A DNA stretch of 64,000 nt from Myxococcus sp. RHSTA-1-4. Lineage in GTDB: Bacteria; Myxococcota; Myxococcia; Myxococcales; Myxococcaceae. The notes under the pieces are model-generated. The model was given only the letters and a program-made list of their open reading frames with translations, had not been told where the DNA came from and searched no databases. This document shows positions 27,550-36,308 of the stretch, piece after piece. A program made the translations under genes and the position numbers. Location of the stretch: positions 1 to 64,000 of the forward strand of contig NZ_JAIQDG010000017.1 of NCBI RefSeq assembly GCF_020037125.1. Direction: 5' to 3'. The first letter of the stretch is position 1. The number at the start of each line of letters is the position of its first letter.

Positions 27550-28635
27550 ATGACGACCCCGAACCTGCTTCCCCGAATCGAGTCCCTGAAGGTCCCCACC
27601 TCCCGTCTCCGCGTACAGCACCTGCTGGCGAGCGGCGCACCGGACGGAGTGCCGGTGGTGTTCATCCACGGCAACGTCTCGTCCAGCCGCTTCTATGAGG
27701 AGACGCTGGCCGCGATGCCTCAGTCCTTCCGGTGCCTCGCGCCGGACCTGCGGGGCTTCGGGGAGACGGAGCGCGCGCCCATCGACGCGACGCGCGGCGT
27801 GGGGGACTTCGCCGACGACGTGCTCGCGCTGCTGGACGCTTCGGACCTCCGGCTCGCGGGGAAGAAGGTGCACCTGGTGGGCTGGTCCGCGGGCGCGGGG
27901 GTGGTGCTGCGCTTCGCCATGGAGCACCCGGAGCGGGTGGCCTCGCTGGTGCTCCTCGCGCCCATCTCTCCCGCGGGCTACGGCGGCACGAAGGGTGATG
28001 CCTCGGTGGCTCCGTGCTGGCCGGACCACGCGGGCTCGGGAGGCGGTACGGTGAACCCGGAGTTCATCAAGCGCCTCCTCGCGAAGGACGCGTCCGATGA
28101 GAACGACGCCTCGCCGCGCACCGTGATGAACAGGTACTACTTCAAGCCGCCCTTCCGCCTGGAGCGCTCGCGCGAGGACCTGCTGGTGGCGGAGATGCTG
28201 AAGATGGCGGTGGGGGAGGACTTCTACCCGGGCGACCGCGAGCCCTCGGCGAACTGGCCGGGCGTGGCGCCCGGGCGCCGGGGCATGAACAACGCCATCT
28301 CGGGGAAGTACTGCGACCTGAGGCGCTTCCCCGAGATTCCCACGCGGCCGCCCGTGCTTTGGATTCGCGGCGCGGATGACCAGATTGTCTCGGACACGTC
28401 GCTGTTCGACTTCGGCTTCCTGGGGAAGCTGGGCGCGGTGCCGGGCTGGCCCGGGGACGCGGTGTATCCGCCGCAGCCCATGGTGAGCCAGATGCGGGCC
28501 ATGCTCGACGAGTACCGGAGCCGGGGCGGCAACGCGCGCGAGGAGGTGCTACCGGGTGTGGGGCACTCGCCGCACCTGGAGGCGCCGGAGACCTTCCGCG
28601 AACTGCTCCTGAAGTTCCTCGAGGCCGCGCGCTGA
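27550..28635 (+). CDS. Alpha/beta hydrolase
   Basis: The product is 361 residues with no signal peptide. Oxyanion region FIHGNVSSS, nucleophile elbow GWSAGAG, acid in IRGADDQIVSD and catalytic His in GVGHSPHLEAPE are all present. A lid insertion of about 90 residues carries RYYFKPPFRLERS. The substrate is not predictable; esterase, lipase or epoxide-hydrolase-like activity are all possible. The gap to the preceding ATPase gene is about 86 bases. Confidence 0.88.
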   Translation: MTTPNLLPRIESLKVPTSRLRVQHLLASGAPDGVPVVFIHGNVSSSRFYEETLAAMPQSFRCLAPDLRGFGETERAPIDATRGVGDFADDVLALLDASDLRLAGKKVHLVGWSAGAGVVLRFAMEHPERVASLVLLAPISPAGYGGTKGDASVAPCWPDHAGSGGGTVNPEFIKRLLAKDASDENDASPRTVMNRYYFKPPFRLERSREDLLVAEMLKMAVGEDFYPGDREPSANWPGVAPGRRGMNNAISGKYCDLRRFPEIPTRPPVLWIRGADDQIVSDTSLFDFGFLGKLGAVPGWPGDAVYPPQPMVSQMRAMLDEYRSRGGNAREEVLPGVGHSPHLEAPETFRELLLKFLEAAR

Positions 28636-28636
28636 G

Positions 28637-29461
28637 TCAGGGCGGGTTGGGGTACATCTGTTGATGCGCCACGATGTCCCGCTGGGATTCCTCCTCGAGC
28701 TCCTCCGCGGCCTTGGGCCTGGAGGTGCGCAGGTCCTCGACCATCGCCGCGATGATGGCGTTGTACTCGCGGCAGGACCCTTGCCCGTAGTGGTAGTGCT
28801 GCCAGGCCCCGTTGTTGACGCCGTCCGTGCTGGTCCGGGCCCACGCCTTCTTGAAGTCGTTCCCCTTCAATGAGCCGCTCGCCACCCGCTTCAGGATGTC
28901 GTGGTAGTACAGCGCATGGACGGCGAGCTCGTGCACGATGGTCTGCACGTTGACCGCGAACTTCCTGAAGTTGTGCTTCTTGTTCAGGGAGATGCGGACG
29001 ATGAAGAGTGAGCCCTTGTTGATTTCCTTCCAGTGGACATTCTCGTCCGTCTCGAGGTTCCCCAGGGAGGCGTCGTCATTGTTGATGACGAGCAACTCGG
29101 TGAGGCCGAAGTCATTCGGGCCCTCGTAGGTGCCCGTGAAGCTCAGGCAGAGGTTGGACTTGCCCTCGGTCGCATCGGCGAGGAAGAGCTTCATCTGCCG
29201 GCTGGACGCGTCGCTCTTCATCATGAAGTCCAGGGCGTACGTCAGGGCCGCCTTGAACTGCTGATGGTCCTTCAGGTCGTTGAGGTTGATTCCCGGAGGG
29301 AAGTCGTCCTGCACCATCGGCTGGAGGGTGCGCTCGGCCGGGTGGCGCGGGGCCTCGTGCCGGGCGGGCTTGCGCCTTGCGCGGGCCGGCTCGGACAGGA
29401 ACTCATGTGCGGTGAGCTTCGAGGGCCCCAGGGATTTCAGGGCCTGCATCCTCAGCGTCAT
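28637..29461 (-). CDS. Hypothetical protein with conserved-looking C-terminal half
   Basis: The product is 274 residues. ATG 29461 is chosen because GAGGAGAACACCCC precedes it. Residues 1-50 are basic and low-complexity, without a signal peptide. The rest is less biased and looks folded: LADATEGKSNLCLSF, then TIVHELAVHALYYHD, then WQHYHYGQGSCREYN. The histidine-rich HELAVH resembles a zinc-peptidase motif but has three residues between Glu and His instead of two, so it is not HExxH. It stands alone on its strand, with the hydrolase stop two bases from its own. A toxin or secreted-effector role is possible; I do not recognise the family. Confidence 0.65.
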   Translation of the reverse strand: MTLRMQALKSLGPSKLTAHEFLSEPARARRKPARHEAPRHPAERTLQPMVQDDFPPGINLNDLKDHQQFKAALTYALDFMMKSDASSRQMKLFLADATEGKSNLCLSFTGTYEGPNDFGLTELLVINNDDASLGNLETDENVHWKEINKGSLFIVRISLNKKHNFRKFAVNVQTIVHELAVHALYYHDILKRVASGSLKGNDFKKAWARTSTDGVNNGAWQHYHYGQGSCREYNAIIAAMVEDLRTSRPKAAEELEEESQRDIVAHQQMYPNPP

Positions 29462-29667
29462 GGGGTGTTCTCCTCGTGTCTGGCGTGCTCGGCGCGGAGC
29501 ACGGCTCACGGGAAGCGGAGGGGGCCCGCGTCGCGCACGTCCGGCCTGAAGACGCTCCAGGTCCGCGGGCTGTGAAGCCGCTTCGCCTCCCGGGAGAGGA
29601 GCGGCCTCCCGTCATTCACCCGTGAGGGATGTAACTTCCGGTCTCCTCCGGGGTTCCACCCACTGCC

Positions 29668-31308
29668 ATGCGTCTCCTGTCCTTCTGGCCCCTGGTGGCC
29701 GTCCTGCTCTCGTGTGCGAGCGGCCCGCACCCGGCGCCCACCTCCGCCCCGCCTGCCTACGACGAGGCGCGCGCGGTGCACGCGCTTCAGCGGCTGGCCT
29801 TCGGGCCCTCGGCGCGGGACCTGGCCGAGGTGCGGCGCTTGGGCGTGGAGGGGTGGGTGGAAGCGCAGCTCGCCCGCTCGGGTTCGGCGCTGCCGCCGGA
29901 GCTGGAGGTGAAGCTCCAGGCGCTGCCCACCCTGACGATGTCGATGGCGGAGCTGGCGCGCGACTATCCGGCGAAGAAGCAGCGCGAGCAGGCCCTGCTG
30001 GATGGGCGCGAGCTGATGCGCCCCGCGCTCATCGGCCTGGAGCAGTCCGCCGCCAAGGTGCTGCGCGCGGTGGAGAGTCCGCACCCGCTCGAAGAGGTGC
30101 TGGTGGACTTCTGGTTCAACCACTTCAACGTCTCCGCGGAGAAGGGCGCGGTGCGGTGGATGGTGACGTCCTACGAGCGTGACGCCATCCGTCCGCATGT
30201 CTTCGGCCGCTTCCGCGACCTGCTCGGAGCGACGGCGCGGCACCCGGCGATGCTCTTCTACCTGGACAACTGGCGGAGCACGCGGGACGGCATGCCACGG
30301 CCCATGCGCCGCGCACCACGAGGCGACGCGCCCGGTGAGGCAGGCGCCGAAGTGGAGTCCTCCACCCTGGAGCCGTGGGACGACGAGGACGACGAGCCGA
30401 AGCCCGGCCTCAACGAGAACTACGCGCGCGAGCTACTGGAGCTGCACACGCTGGGTGTGGACGGCGGCTACACGCAGCAGGACGTGCGCGAGGTGGCGCG
30501 TGGCTTCACCGGTTGGAGCATCCGCCGGCCGCGACGGGAGCCCGAGTTCTTCTTCCGGCGCCGGGCGCATGACCCGGACGAGAAGGTGGTCCTCGGACAC
30601 CGCATTCCGGCGGGAGGAGGAATGGCGGATGGGGAGCGGGTGCTGGACCTGCTGGCGCGCCATCCGGCCACCGCGCGTCACCTCGCGACGAAGCTGGCGC
30701 GCCGGTTCGTCTCGGACTCGCCGCCACCGGCGCTGGTGGAGCGGGTGGCGAAGGCGTTCCTCGACTCGGACGGAGACCTGCGCACGGTGTACCGCGCGCT
30801 CTTCCAGTCGCCGGAGTTCTGGGCGGCCGAGGTGCGCGGGGTGAAGGTGAAGACGCCCTTCGAGTTCGTGGTGTCGGCGCTGCGGGCCACCGGAGCGGAG
30901 GTGACGGTGCGCCCGCGGCTGGTGCAGGCCCTGGCGAAGATGGGCGAGCCGCTCTACCGCGCGCCCGCGCCCACCGGCTTCCCGGAGGTCTCGGCGCCCT
31001 GGGTGAACAGTGGCGCGCTGGTGGCCCGGCTCAACTTCAGCCTGGAGCTGGTGTCCGGGCGCCTGCCCGGGACGCGCGTGTCACTGGAGTCGCTGGCCAG
31101 GCCCGCGGCTCCATCAGCGGAGGGCTGGGTGGATGCGCTCGGGCAGGTGCTGCTGGGCGCGCCGCCGTCGCCGGAGACGCGGGCCACCATCCTCGCCGCG
31201 CTGTCGAAGCGGGCCGAGGCCGCCAGCGCCGAGGGCGAGCCGGGCCCCGTGGACGTTCCCCTCATCGCCGGGCTGCTGCTCGGCTCGCCGGAGTTCCAGA
31301 AGCAATGA
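29668..31308 (+). CDS. DUF1800 family lipoprotein
   Basis: The product is 546 residues. The signal peptide ends in a lipobox (VLLSC, Cys at about 16), so the protein is membrane-anchored outside the cytoplasm. DUF1800 hallmarks are RLAFGPSARDLAEV, DFWFNHFNVS, NENYARELLELHTLGVDGGYT and FTGWSI. The family has no established biochemical activity; it is almost always encoded with a DUF1501 protein, as here, where the next ATG overlaps this stop (ATGA). The pair is thought to work outside the cytoplasm, perhaps on polymers. Confidence 0.92.
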   Translation: MRLLSFWPLVAVLLSCASGPHPAPTSAPPAYDEARAVHALQRLAFGPSARDLAEVRRLGVEGWVEAQLARSGSALPPELEVKLQALPTLTMSMAELARDYPAKKQREQALLDGRELMRPALIGLEQSAAKVLRAVESPHPLEEVLVDFWFNHFNVSAEKGAVRWMVTSYERDAIRPHVFGRFRDLLGATARHPAMLFYLDNWRSTRDGMPRPMRRAPRGDAPGEAGAEVESSTLEPWDDEDDEPKPGLNENYARELLELHTLGVDGGYTQQDVREVARGFTGWSIRRPRREPEFFFRRRAHDPDEKVVLGHRIPAGGGMADGERVLDLLARHPATARHLATKLARRFVSDSPPPALVERVAKAFLDSDGDLRTVYRALFQSPEFWAAEVRGVKVKTPFEFVVSALRATGAEVTVRPRLVQALAKMGEPLYRAPAPTGFPEVSAPWVNSGALVARLNFSLELVSGRLPGTRVSLESLARPAAPSAEGWVDALGQVLLGAPPSPETRATILAALSKRAEAASAEGEPGPVDVPLIAGLLLGSPEFQKQ

Positions 31309-32552
31309 GCGCGCCTCTCTCCCGTCGCCTCCTGCTGCGCGCCCTGGGCCTGTCGGGCGCGGGCCTCTTCCTCGCGCCCGGCTTCCTGGGCCGTGCGCTG
31401 GCCGCCAGTCCCGTCTCTCCGGCACGCCGTGCGCTCGTGACGGTCTTCCTGCGTGGTGGAGTGGATGGCCTGTCCCTGGTTCCCCCCGTGGAGGACGCGG
31501 CCTACCACCGCGCACGCCCCTCGCTGGCGCTGAAGCCACCGGGAAGTGGCCCCGGCGCCGCGCTGAAGCTGGATGGACCCTTCGGTCTGCACCCGCGCCT
31601 GGAGCCACTGATGCCGCTGTGGCGCGAGGGCAGGCTGGCGGTCCTCCACGGAGTGGGGCTGCCGTCCCCCGTGCGCTCGCACTTCGACGCGCAGGACTTC
31701 GTGGAATCGGGCACGCCGGGACGCAAGGCCACGCCGGACGGGTGGCTCAACCGAGCGCTGGAGGACGAGGAAGGCGGTGCCGCGCTGCGAGCCGTGGCGC
31801 TGCAGCCCACGCTTCCCCGAGCGCTGTTTGGTAGCGCGGGAGCACTGGCCATGGGCCGGCTGGAGGAGTTCCGCCTCCGGGGTGGGCGCCGGGGAGCCGA
31901 AGCCGCCAGCGGCTTCAGCGCGCTCTACGCGGGAGCCGTGGACGAGGCGCTACGCACGACAGGGCAGGGCGCCTTCGAGGCACTGTCCCAACTGGACGAG
32001 CAGCGCCTGTCCCGGCTGCCGGCCGAGTCGACGGTGGAGTACCCGAAGGGCCCCCTGGGGCAGCGGCTCCGAGACATCGCGAGGCTGCTCGAGGGAGACG
32101 TGGGGTTGGAGGTCGCGGCCACGGAGATGGGAGGCTGGGACACGCACGCGGCGCAGGGCGCGGAGACGGGCGTCTTCGCCAACCGGTGCCGCGAATTGGC
32201 CGGGGCGCTCTCGGCCTTCGCCGCGGACCTGGGGCCCCGGCTGGAGCAGGTGACGGTGGTGGTGCTCACGGAGTTCGGCCGCACGGTGCGGGAGAACGGC
32301 AGCCGGGGCACGGACCACGGTGTGGGCAGCGCCATGCTGCTCCTGGGCGGAGGTGTGCGGGGCGGGAAGGTCCACGGCCACTTCAAGCCCCTGGAGCCCG
32401 AGCACCTGCAGGACGGGCGCGACGTGCCGTCGTGGACGGACGTGCGCGCCCCGCTGGTGGAGGCCCTGCGTGCCTGCCGCCCCGGCGTGGACGTGGCGAA
32501 GGTGTTCCCCGGCTTCACCCCGCCCGCGCCGCTGGGGCTGTTTTCGGTGTAG
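31305..32552 (+). CDS. DUF1501 family protein with Tat signal
   Basis: The product is 415 residues. The N-terminus has a twin-arginine motif (SRRLLLRALG) followed by a hydrophobic stretch and ALAAS, so it is probably exported folded by Tat. DUF1501 features are FLRGGVDGLSLV near the start and, near the end, VVLTEFGRTVREN, TDHGVGSAMLLLGG and VRGGKVHGHF. The family belongs to the alkaline-phosphatase/sulfatase superfamily, but substrates are not known. It is translationally coupled to the DUF1800 gene, and the two products are expected to act together. Confidence 0.92.
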   Translation: MSAPLSRRLLLRALGLSGAGLFLAPGFLGRALAASPVSPARRALVTVFLRGGVDGLSLVPPVEDAAYHRARPSLALKPPGSGPGAALKLDGPFGLHPRLEPLMPLWREGRLAVLHGVGLPSPVRSHFDAQDFVESGTPGRKATPDGWLNRALEDEEGGAALRAVALQPTLPRALFGSAGALAMGRLEEFRLRGGRRGAEAASGFSALYAGAVDEALRTTGQGAFEALSQLDEQRLSRLPAESTVEYPKGPLGQRLRDIARLLEGDVGLEVAATEMGGWDTHAAQGAETGVFANRCRELAGALSAFAADLGPRLEQVTVVVLTEFGRTVRENGSRGTDHGVGSAMLLLGGGVRGGKVHGHFKPLEPEHLQDGRDVPSWTDVRAPLVEALRACRPGVDVAKVFPGFTPPAPLGLFSV

Positions 32553-32565
32553 CCCGCCCACGGCC

Positions 32566-34125
32566 TCATCTCACGTCGATGGTGCCGATGGAGTCATTGG
32601 AGATGAGGACGCCGCTGGCGCCGTCGAAGTACTCGGCGAAGAGGTTGTAGCGGCCCGGTGCGAACCGCGCGGCGTCGACGGGGAAGAGTTGCTGGTTCAC
32701 CACGCAGTTGCCGTTGGCGGACTGGGACGTGAAGGCGGCCACCTGGGAGCCGTCCAGCCGCTTGAAGCGGAACACGGTGGAGGTGTCCGGCTTCATGCCC
32801 GCGGCGGCGAGCAGCAGGCTCTGCCCCCGGTTCACGAAGAGCTGGCCCGCGGGGTAGTTGAAGAAGGCGTGGCCGTAGTCGCCGCAGCGGCTGCTCTCCG
32901 GGCGGAAGCTGCTCGCGAAGTTGGTGTCCGCGACACCGCGGCGCAGGCCAATCTGGTCCGGAGCGTCCGCGTTGAAGTTCACGTCCCTGCACGAGTCACC
33001 GCAGCCCGGCTGGCCCCGGCCCGAGACGAAGGTGTTGAAGTCCACCTTGTTGTGGTGCGTCGGGTTGACCAGGGACTGGAAGGAGCTTCGGAACTGAGCG
33101 CCGAACTCGGCGGTGCCCGCGCCGGTGAAGCTGTTGTTCTCGAAGGTGCTGTATTGGACGCCGCACACCAGGTCCAGCCCGGAGCCCCCTGTCTGCCCGT
33201 TGGCCCCTCCGAAGTCGCGCGCGTTGTTGCCTCGGATCACGAGGTTCCGCAGCGGCAGCTCGTCCTGCACGTCCAGCCGCCCGCAGGCCTGGAGCTTGAT
33301 GGCGCGGCCCTGTGAGCAGTCCGGGCAGTTGATGTTGGCCGCGCCCACCAGCGTGTTGCCCGTCACGACGGAGCTGCTGGAGTCTCCCGTGAAGCCGAAC
33401 GCGGGGCTGAAGTTGGAGATGGAGAGCTGGAAGGAGACGCGCTCGACGGTGTTGTTCTCGATACGCGCGCGGGCCGAGTTCTCGATGGCGATGCCGTTCT
33501 GCCCGGCGGAGCCGCCGCCCACCTCCTTGGTGAATCCGAGGTCTCGTATTTCGTTGCCTCGGATGAGGCCGCGCGCCGAGTTGACGAACTGGATGCCGCC
33601 GCCGTTGGCCCAGCCGCTGGTGTACTCGGGCGTGCCGAACTGGGAACCCACGATGCGCAGGTTGAGGACCTGCACGTCCTCCGACTTGTCGACCATGACG
33701 GCGTAGGCGCCCTTGTGGCCGCAGTCGCGGCGGAGCTCCCGCAGGTTGAGGCGGAAGTCGCGCAGCACCGCGCCCGGGGCCCGGGTGACGCTGATGACGG
33801 GCTGGTACTGGCCGCTCACCACGAAGGGCGAGCTCCGGCCGCAGGAGTACGAAGGCCGGAGGACGGTCGCCGTGTTGCCTTCGCCCTGGAGCCGCACGCC
33901 CGCGACGCGGGGGAACACGATGGGGCTCGAGAGGGAGAAGGTGCCGGCGCCCAGTACGGCGCGCCCGCTGTTCGCCAGGCAGGCGTTGATGGCGGGGGCG
34001 TCGTCTCCTCCGGTGGGCGTGAGCGCGTCGCAGCTCGACTGGGCGTGCGCCGCATGGGGCGCGAGGAAGAGGATTGCGAGGGCCGCGAGCACTCCGCCCG
34101 CGGCGTGACTTCGGGAATGCGGCAT
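32566..34125 (-). CDS. Exported right-handed beta-helix protein
   Basis: The product is 519 residues; ATG 34125 is preceded by GGAGGTCTC and gives a signal peptide ending AAHAQ (about residue 29). A pectate-lyase-like start (GGDDAPAINACLANSGRAV, then VRLQGEGN) is followed by parallel beta-helix repeats rich in N-x-V/I-x-G-N and asparagine ladders (GGIQFVNSARGLIRGNEI, IENNTVERV, NLVIRGNNA). Several cysteine pairs (NCPDCSQG, CGDSCRD) are consistent with a secreted protein. The last 130 residues form a separate beta domain. Polysaccharide binding or lyase/hydrolase activity is likely for the fold; catalytic residues cannot be assigned by eye. Confidence 0.85.
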   Translation of the reverse strand: MPHSRSHAAGGVLAALAILFLAPHAAHAQSSCDALTPTGGDDAPAINACLANSGRAVLGAGTFSLSSPIVFPRVAGVRLQGEGNTATVLRPSYSCGRSSPFVVSGQYQPVISVTRAPGAVLRDFRLNLRELRRDCGHKGAYAVMVDKSEDVQVLNLRIVGSQFGTPEYTSGWANGGGIQFVNSARGLIRGNEIRDLGFTKEVGGGSAGQNGIAIENSARARIENNTVERVSFQLSISNFSPAFGFTGDSSSSVVTGNTLVGAANINCPDCSQGRAIKLQACGRLDVQDELPLRNLVIRGNNARDFGGANGQTGGSGLDLVCGVQYSTFENNSFTGAGTAEFGAQFRSSFQSLVNPTHHNKVDFNTFVSGRGQPGCGDSCRDVNFNADAPDQIGLRRGVADTNFASSFRPESSRCGDYGHAFFNYPAGQLFVNRGQSLLLAAAGMKPDTSTVFRFKRLDGSQVAAFTSQSANGNCVVNQQLFPVDAARFAPGRYNLFAEYFDGASGVLISNDSIGTIDVR

Positions 34126-34317
34126 GGATGAGACCTCCGGTGCGTGGGACTTCGGTGGCGGGGGCCACCATGAGCGCCTACGCGAGGACTTCCGGAGGTG
34201 GATGCGGGAGGGGAGGCACGGGTCCCCGGCCCGTCGGGTGCTTCGGAGGCAGCCCGGAGGGCCGCTCGGGTTTCGCGTCCGCGCGCGTGGCCCGGATGAG
34301 GCAGACTGGGGGCCTCC

Positions 34318-35127
34318 ATGGTCCGGCCCCGCCGCATGCTCGTCATCCTGCTCTCCATCCTCGCGGTCTGTTACCTCATCGTGTGCGTGGCAGCCTTCAC
34401 GCTCCAGCGCTCCATCATCTTCCCCGCGCCCAGGGCGCCGATTCCCCTTGAGGAGAACATGGGGTTCAGCCGCCTGCCGCTGGAGGACGGGCGGTTCGTG
34501 GACGTGTTCCACCTGCCCGCTCCCGAGGGCGCCGCGACGGTGGTGCACTTCCACGGCAACGGCGAGCAGCTCCTGGACCAGCTCACGCTGGGCGAGCGGC
34601 TGCACGAGTGGGGGCTGGGCTTCCTCGCCGTCGAGTACCCCGGCTATGGCGCCTCTCCGGGCAGTCCCACCGAGGACGGCATCTACGCGGCGGCCGAGGC
34701 GGCCCTGAAGCTGCTGCGCGTCCAGGGCGTGCCGGCCGAGCGCACGGTGCTCAGTGGCCGCAGCCTCGGCACGGGCGTGGCGGTGGAGATGGCACGGCGG
34801 GGCCACGGTGCCCGGGTGATGCTCGTCTCGCCCTACACCTCCATCGCGGACATGGCGAATCAGGTGTTCCCGTTCCTCCCCACCGCGCTGCTGGTGAGGG
34901 ACCGCTTCGACACCGTGTCCAAGGCGCCCGAGGTGAAGGTGCCGGTGCTCATCATCCACGGTGAGCAGGACACGCTCATCCCGGTGGAGATGGGCCGCCG
35001 GCTCGGGACGCGCTTTCCCCGGGCCACGTTGGAGACGGTGGCGGGCGCCGGGCACAACGACGTCCTGGAGCGCCCCGGCAGCAAGCTCATGGACCGCATG
35101 GCCGGGTTCGCGCTCGGCGGGCCCTGA
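34318..35127 (+). CDS. Membrane-anchored alpha/beta hydrolase (BEM46-like)
   Basis: The product is 269 residues. An N-terminal membrane helix (about 8-27, LVILLSILAVCYLIVCVAAF) is followed by LQRSIIFPAP and the hydrolase fold. The oxyanion region is HFHGNGEQ, the nucleophile elbow GRSLGTG, the acid in HGEQDTLIP and the His in GAGHND. This matches the BEM46/ABHD13-like group of peptidases or esterases held at the membrane; natural substrates are unknown. It faces the CBS gene tail-to-tail with about 20 bases between stops. Confidence 0.88.
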   Translation: MVRPRRMLVILLSILAVCYLIVCVAAFTLQRSIIFPAPRAPIPLEENMGFSRLPLEDGRFVDVFHLPAPEGAATVVHFHGNGEQLLDQLTLGERLHEWGLGFLAVEYPGYGASPGSPTEDGIYAAAEAALKLLRVQGVPAERTVLSGRSLGTGVAVEMARRGHGARVMLVSPYTSIADMANQVFPFLPTALLVRDRFDTVSKAPEVKVPVLIIHGEQDTLIPVEMGRRLGTRFPRATLETVAGAGHNDVLERPGSKLMDRMAGFALGGP

Positions 35128-35148
35128 GCGGCGAGGCCCCTCCGGCCG

Positions 35149-35589
35149 TCAGTGAATCTGCGAGGGCGCGTTGGTCGACCAGGAGACCTCGCGCACCAGC
35201 TCGGCGGCCTCGTCCGGCGGCAGGTTCCGCGCGAGGTCGGCCTGGGCCACCATGCCGCAGACGGTGCCGTCGTCATCGAGCACAATCATGCGGCGCACCT
35301 GGTTCTCCTCCATCAGCTCCATGCAGTCCTCCAGCGGGGTGTCCTTGAACACCGTGGCCGCGGAGTGCGTCATCGCGTCGTCCACGCGGAGCGAGTACGG
35401 GTCCTTCCCCTGCGCGATGATGCGGCAGGTGATGTCCCGGTCGGTGATGATGCCCAGCGGCTTGTTGTCGCTGTCGACGACGGGAAGCGCGCCGCAGTCG
35501 CCTTCGACCATCCAGCGGGCCGCCTGCTGGAGGCTCGTGTCGGGCATGCAGGTGATGGGATTCCCGGTCATGATTTCTTCGACCTTCAT
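35149..35589 (-). CDS. Two-CBS-domain protein
   Basis: The product is 146 residues. The ATG at 35589 is preceded by GGAGGAGTCC. Two CBS domains fill the chain: MKVEEIMTGNPITCMPD to GIITDRDITCRI, and VDDAMTHSAATVF to GMVAQADLARNL. Stand-alone CBS pairs bind adenine nucleotides and act as energy-state sensors or small regulators of partner proteins. No partner domain is fused. It is divergent from the rrf2-cys operon across about 245 bp. Confidence 0.93.
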   Translation of the reverse strand: MKVEEIMTGNPITCMPDTSLQQAARWMVEGDCGALPVVDSDNKPLGIITDRDITCRIIAQGKDPYSLRVDDAMTHSAATVFKDTPLEDCMELMEENQVRRMIVLDDDGTVCGMVAQADLARNLPPDEAAELVREVSWSTNAPSQIH

Positions 35590-35790
35590 TGGACTCCTCC
35601 GGGCGGATGTGAGGGTTGCTCCCTGAAGGTGGGGCTCTGTCACGACGAGCGACAGGGACTGTCCCGGGGCTCCGCCGCTCGGGCCTCCCGGCGCGCACGG
35701 ACGCGGAGGCCGCCCGGATGCCTGGAGGGCGGAAGGCCCGGCCACTGGAATTTCCGCCGGAGGGTGCGGCCCTTCTGAAACGGGCAAACC

Positions 35791-35820
35791 TTGAAGCTCG
35801 GATTCCCGATAAACTATATA
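35791..35820 (+). promoter_or_regulatory. Probable sigma-70-type promoter of the rrf2-cys operon
   Basis: TTGAAG (35791-35796) and TATATA (35815-35820) are separated by 18 bases, just upstream of the rrf2 start. The stretch is markedly A/T-rich for this genome. Assigned by consensus only. Confidence 0.5.
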
Positions 35821-35825
35821 GAGTT
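35812..35825. promoter_or_regulatory. Probable Rrf2 operator over the -10 region
   Basis: AACTATATAGAGTT is a dyad with 12 of 14 positions matching its own reverse complement (AACT ... AGTT arms). It overlaps the probable -10 hexamer, ten bases before the rrf2 ATG. Rrf2-family proteins bind A/T-rich dyads and repress their own operon, so this is the expected site; binding is inferred. Confidence 0.5.
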
Positions 35826-35834
35826 GGTAGAGAT

Positions 35835-36308
35835 ATGAAGCTCTCGCAAAAGACGAAGTACGCGCTCCGGGCGCTGCAGGTGCTGGCCCGTGAGCGGGAG
35901 CGGGGGCCGGTGCAGATCGCCACGCTGGCGGAGCGGGAGGACATGCCGCGGAAGTTCCTGGAGCACATCCTCCTGGAGCTGAACAACCACGGCATCCTCC
36001 AGAGCAAGCGGGGCAAGGGCGGCGGCTACCAGCTCCGCAAGCGGCCCGAGGACGTGCGCCTGAGCGAGGTGGTGCGCCTGTTCGACGGCCCCCTGGCGCC
36101 CACGCCGTGCGCGAGCGAGCGGGCCTTCCGTCCCTGTGAGGACTGCAAGGACGTGGACACCTGCGCCCTGCGCGGGGTGATGCGCGAGGTGCGCGACGCC
36201 ACCGCGCGCATCCTGGACAACCTGACCCTCGCGGACCTGAACCAGCGGGCGGACGCCGCCGTGCTCCCTTCCGGCACCGCCGCGCGGCGCGCCACGGTGG
36301 GCAGATGA
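35835..36308 (+). CDS. Rrf2-family transcriptional regulator
   Basis: The product is 157 residues; ATG 35835 starts the family N-terminus MKLSQKTKYALRAL. The winged helix follows, with the recognition region around REDMPRKFLEHILLEL and wing KRGKGGGYQLRK. Four cysteines after the helix (PCASERAFRPCEDCKDVDTC, about 89-108) resemble Fe-S or thiol-sensing sites of Rrf2 proteins such as IscR, but the spacing is not the IscR one. Its stop overlaps the cysT start, so it is the first gene of the sulfate-transport operon and probably its repressor, answering to sulfur or cysteine status (CymR-like). The effector is inferred from context. Confidence 0.92.
   Translation: MKLSQKTKYALRALQVLARERERGPVQIATLAEREDMPRKFLEHILLELNNHGILQSKRGKGGGYQLRKRPEDVRLSEVVRLFDGPLAPTPCASERAFRPCEDCKDVDTCALRGVMREVRDATARILDNLTLADLNQRADAAVLPSGTAARRATVGR

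Noticed and set aside
28897..28941. HExxH zinc-peptidase motif in the 274-residue orphan
   Set aside because: The residues read HELAVH, with three positions between Glu and the second His, which does not make the zincin site.
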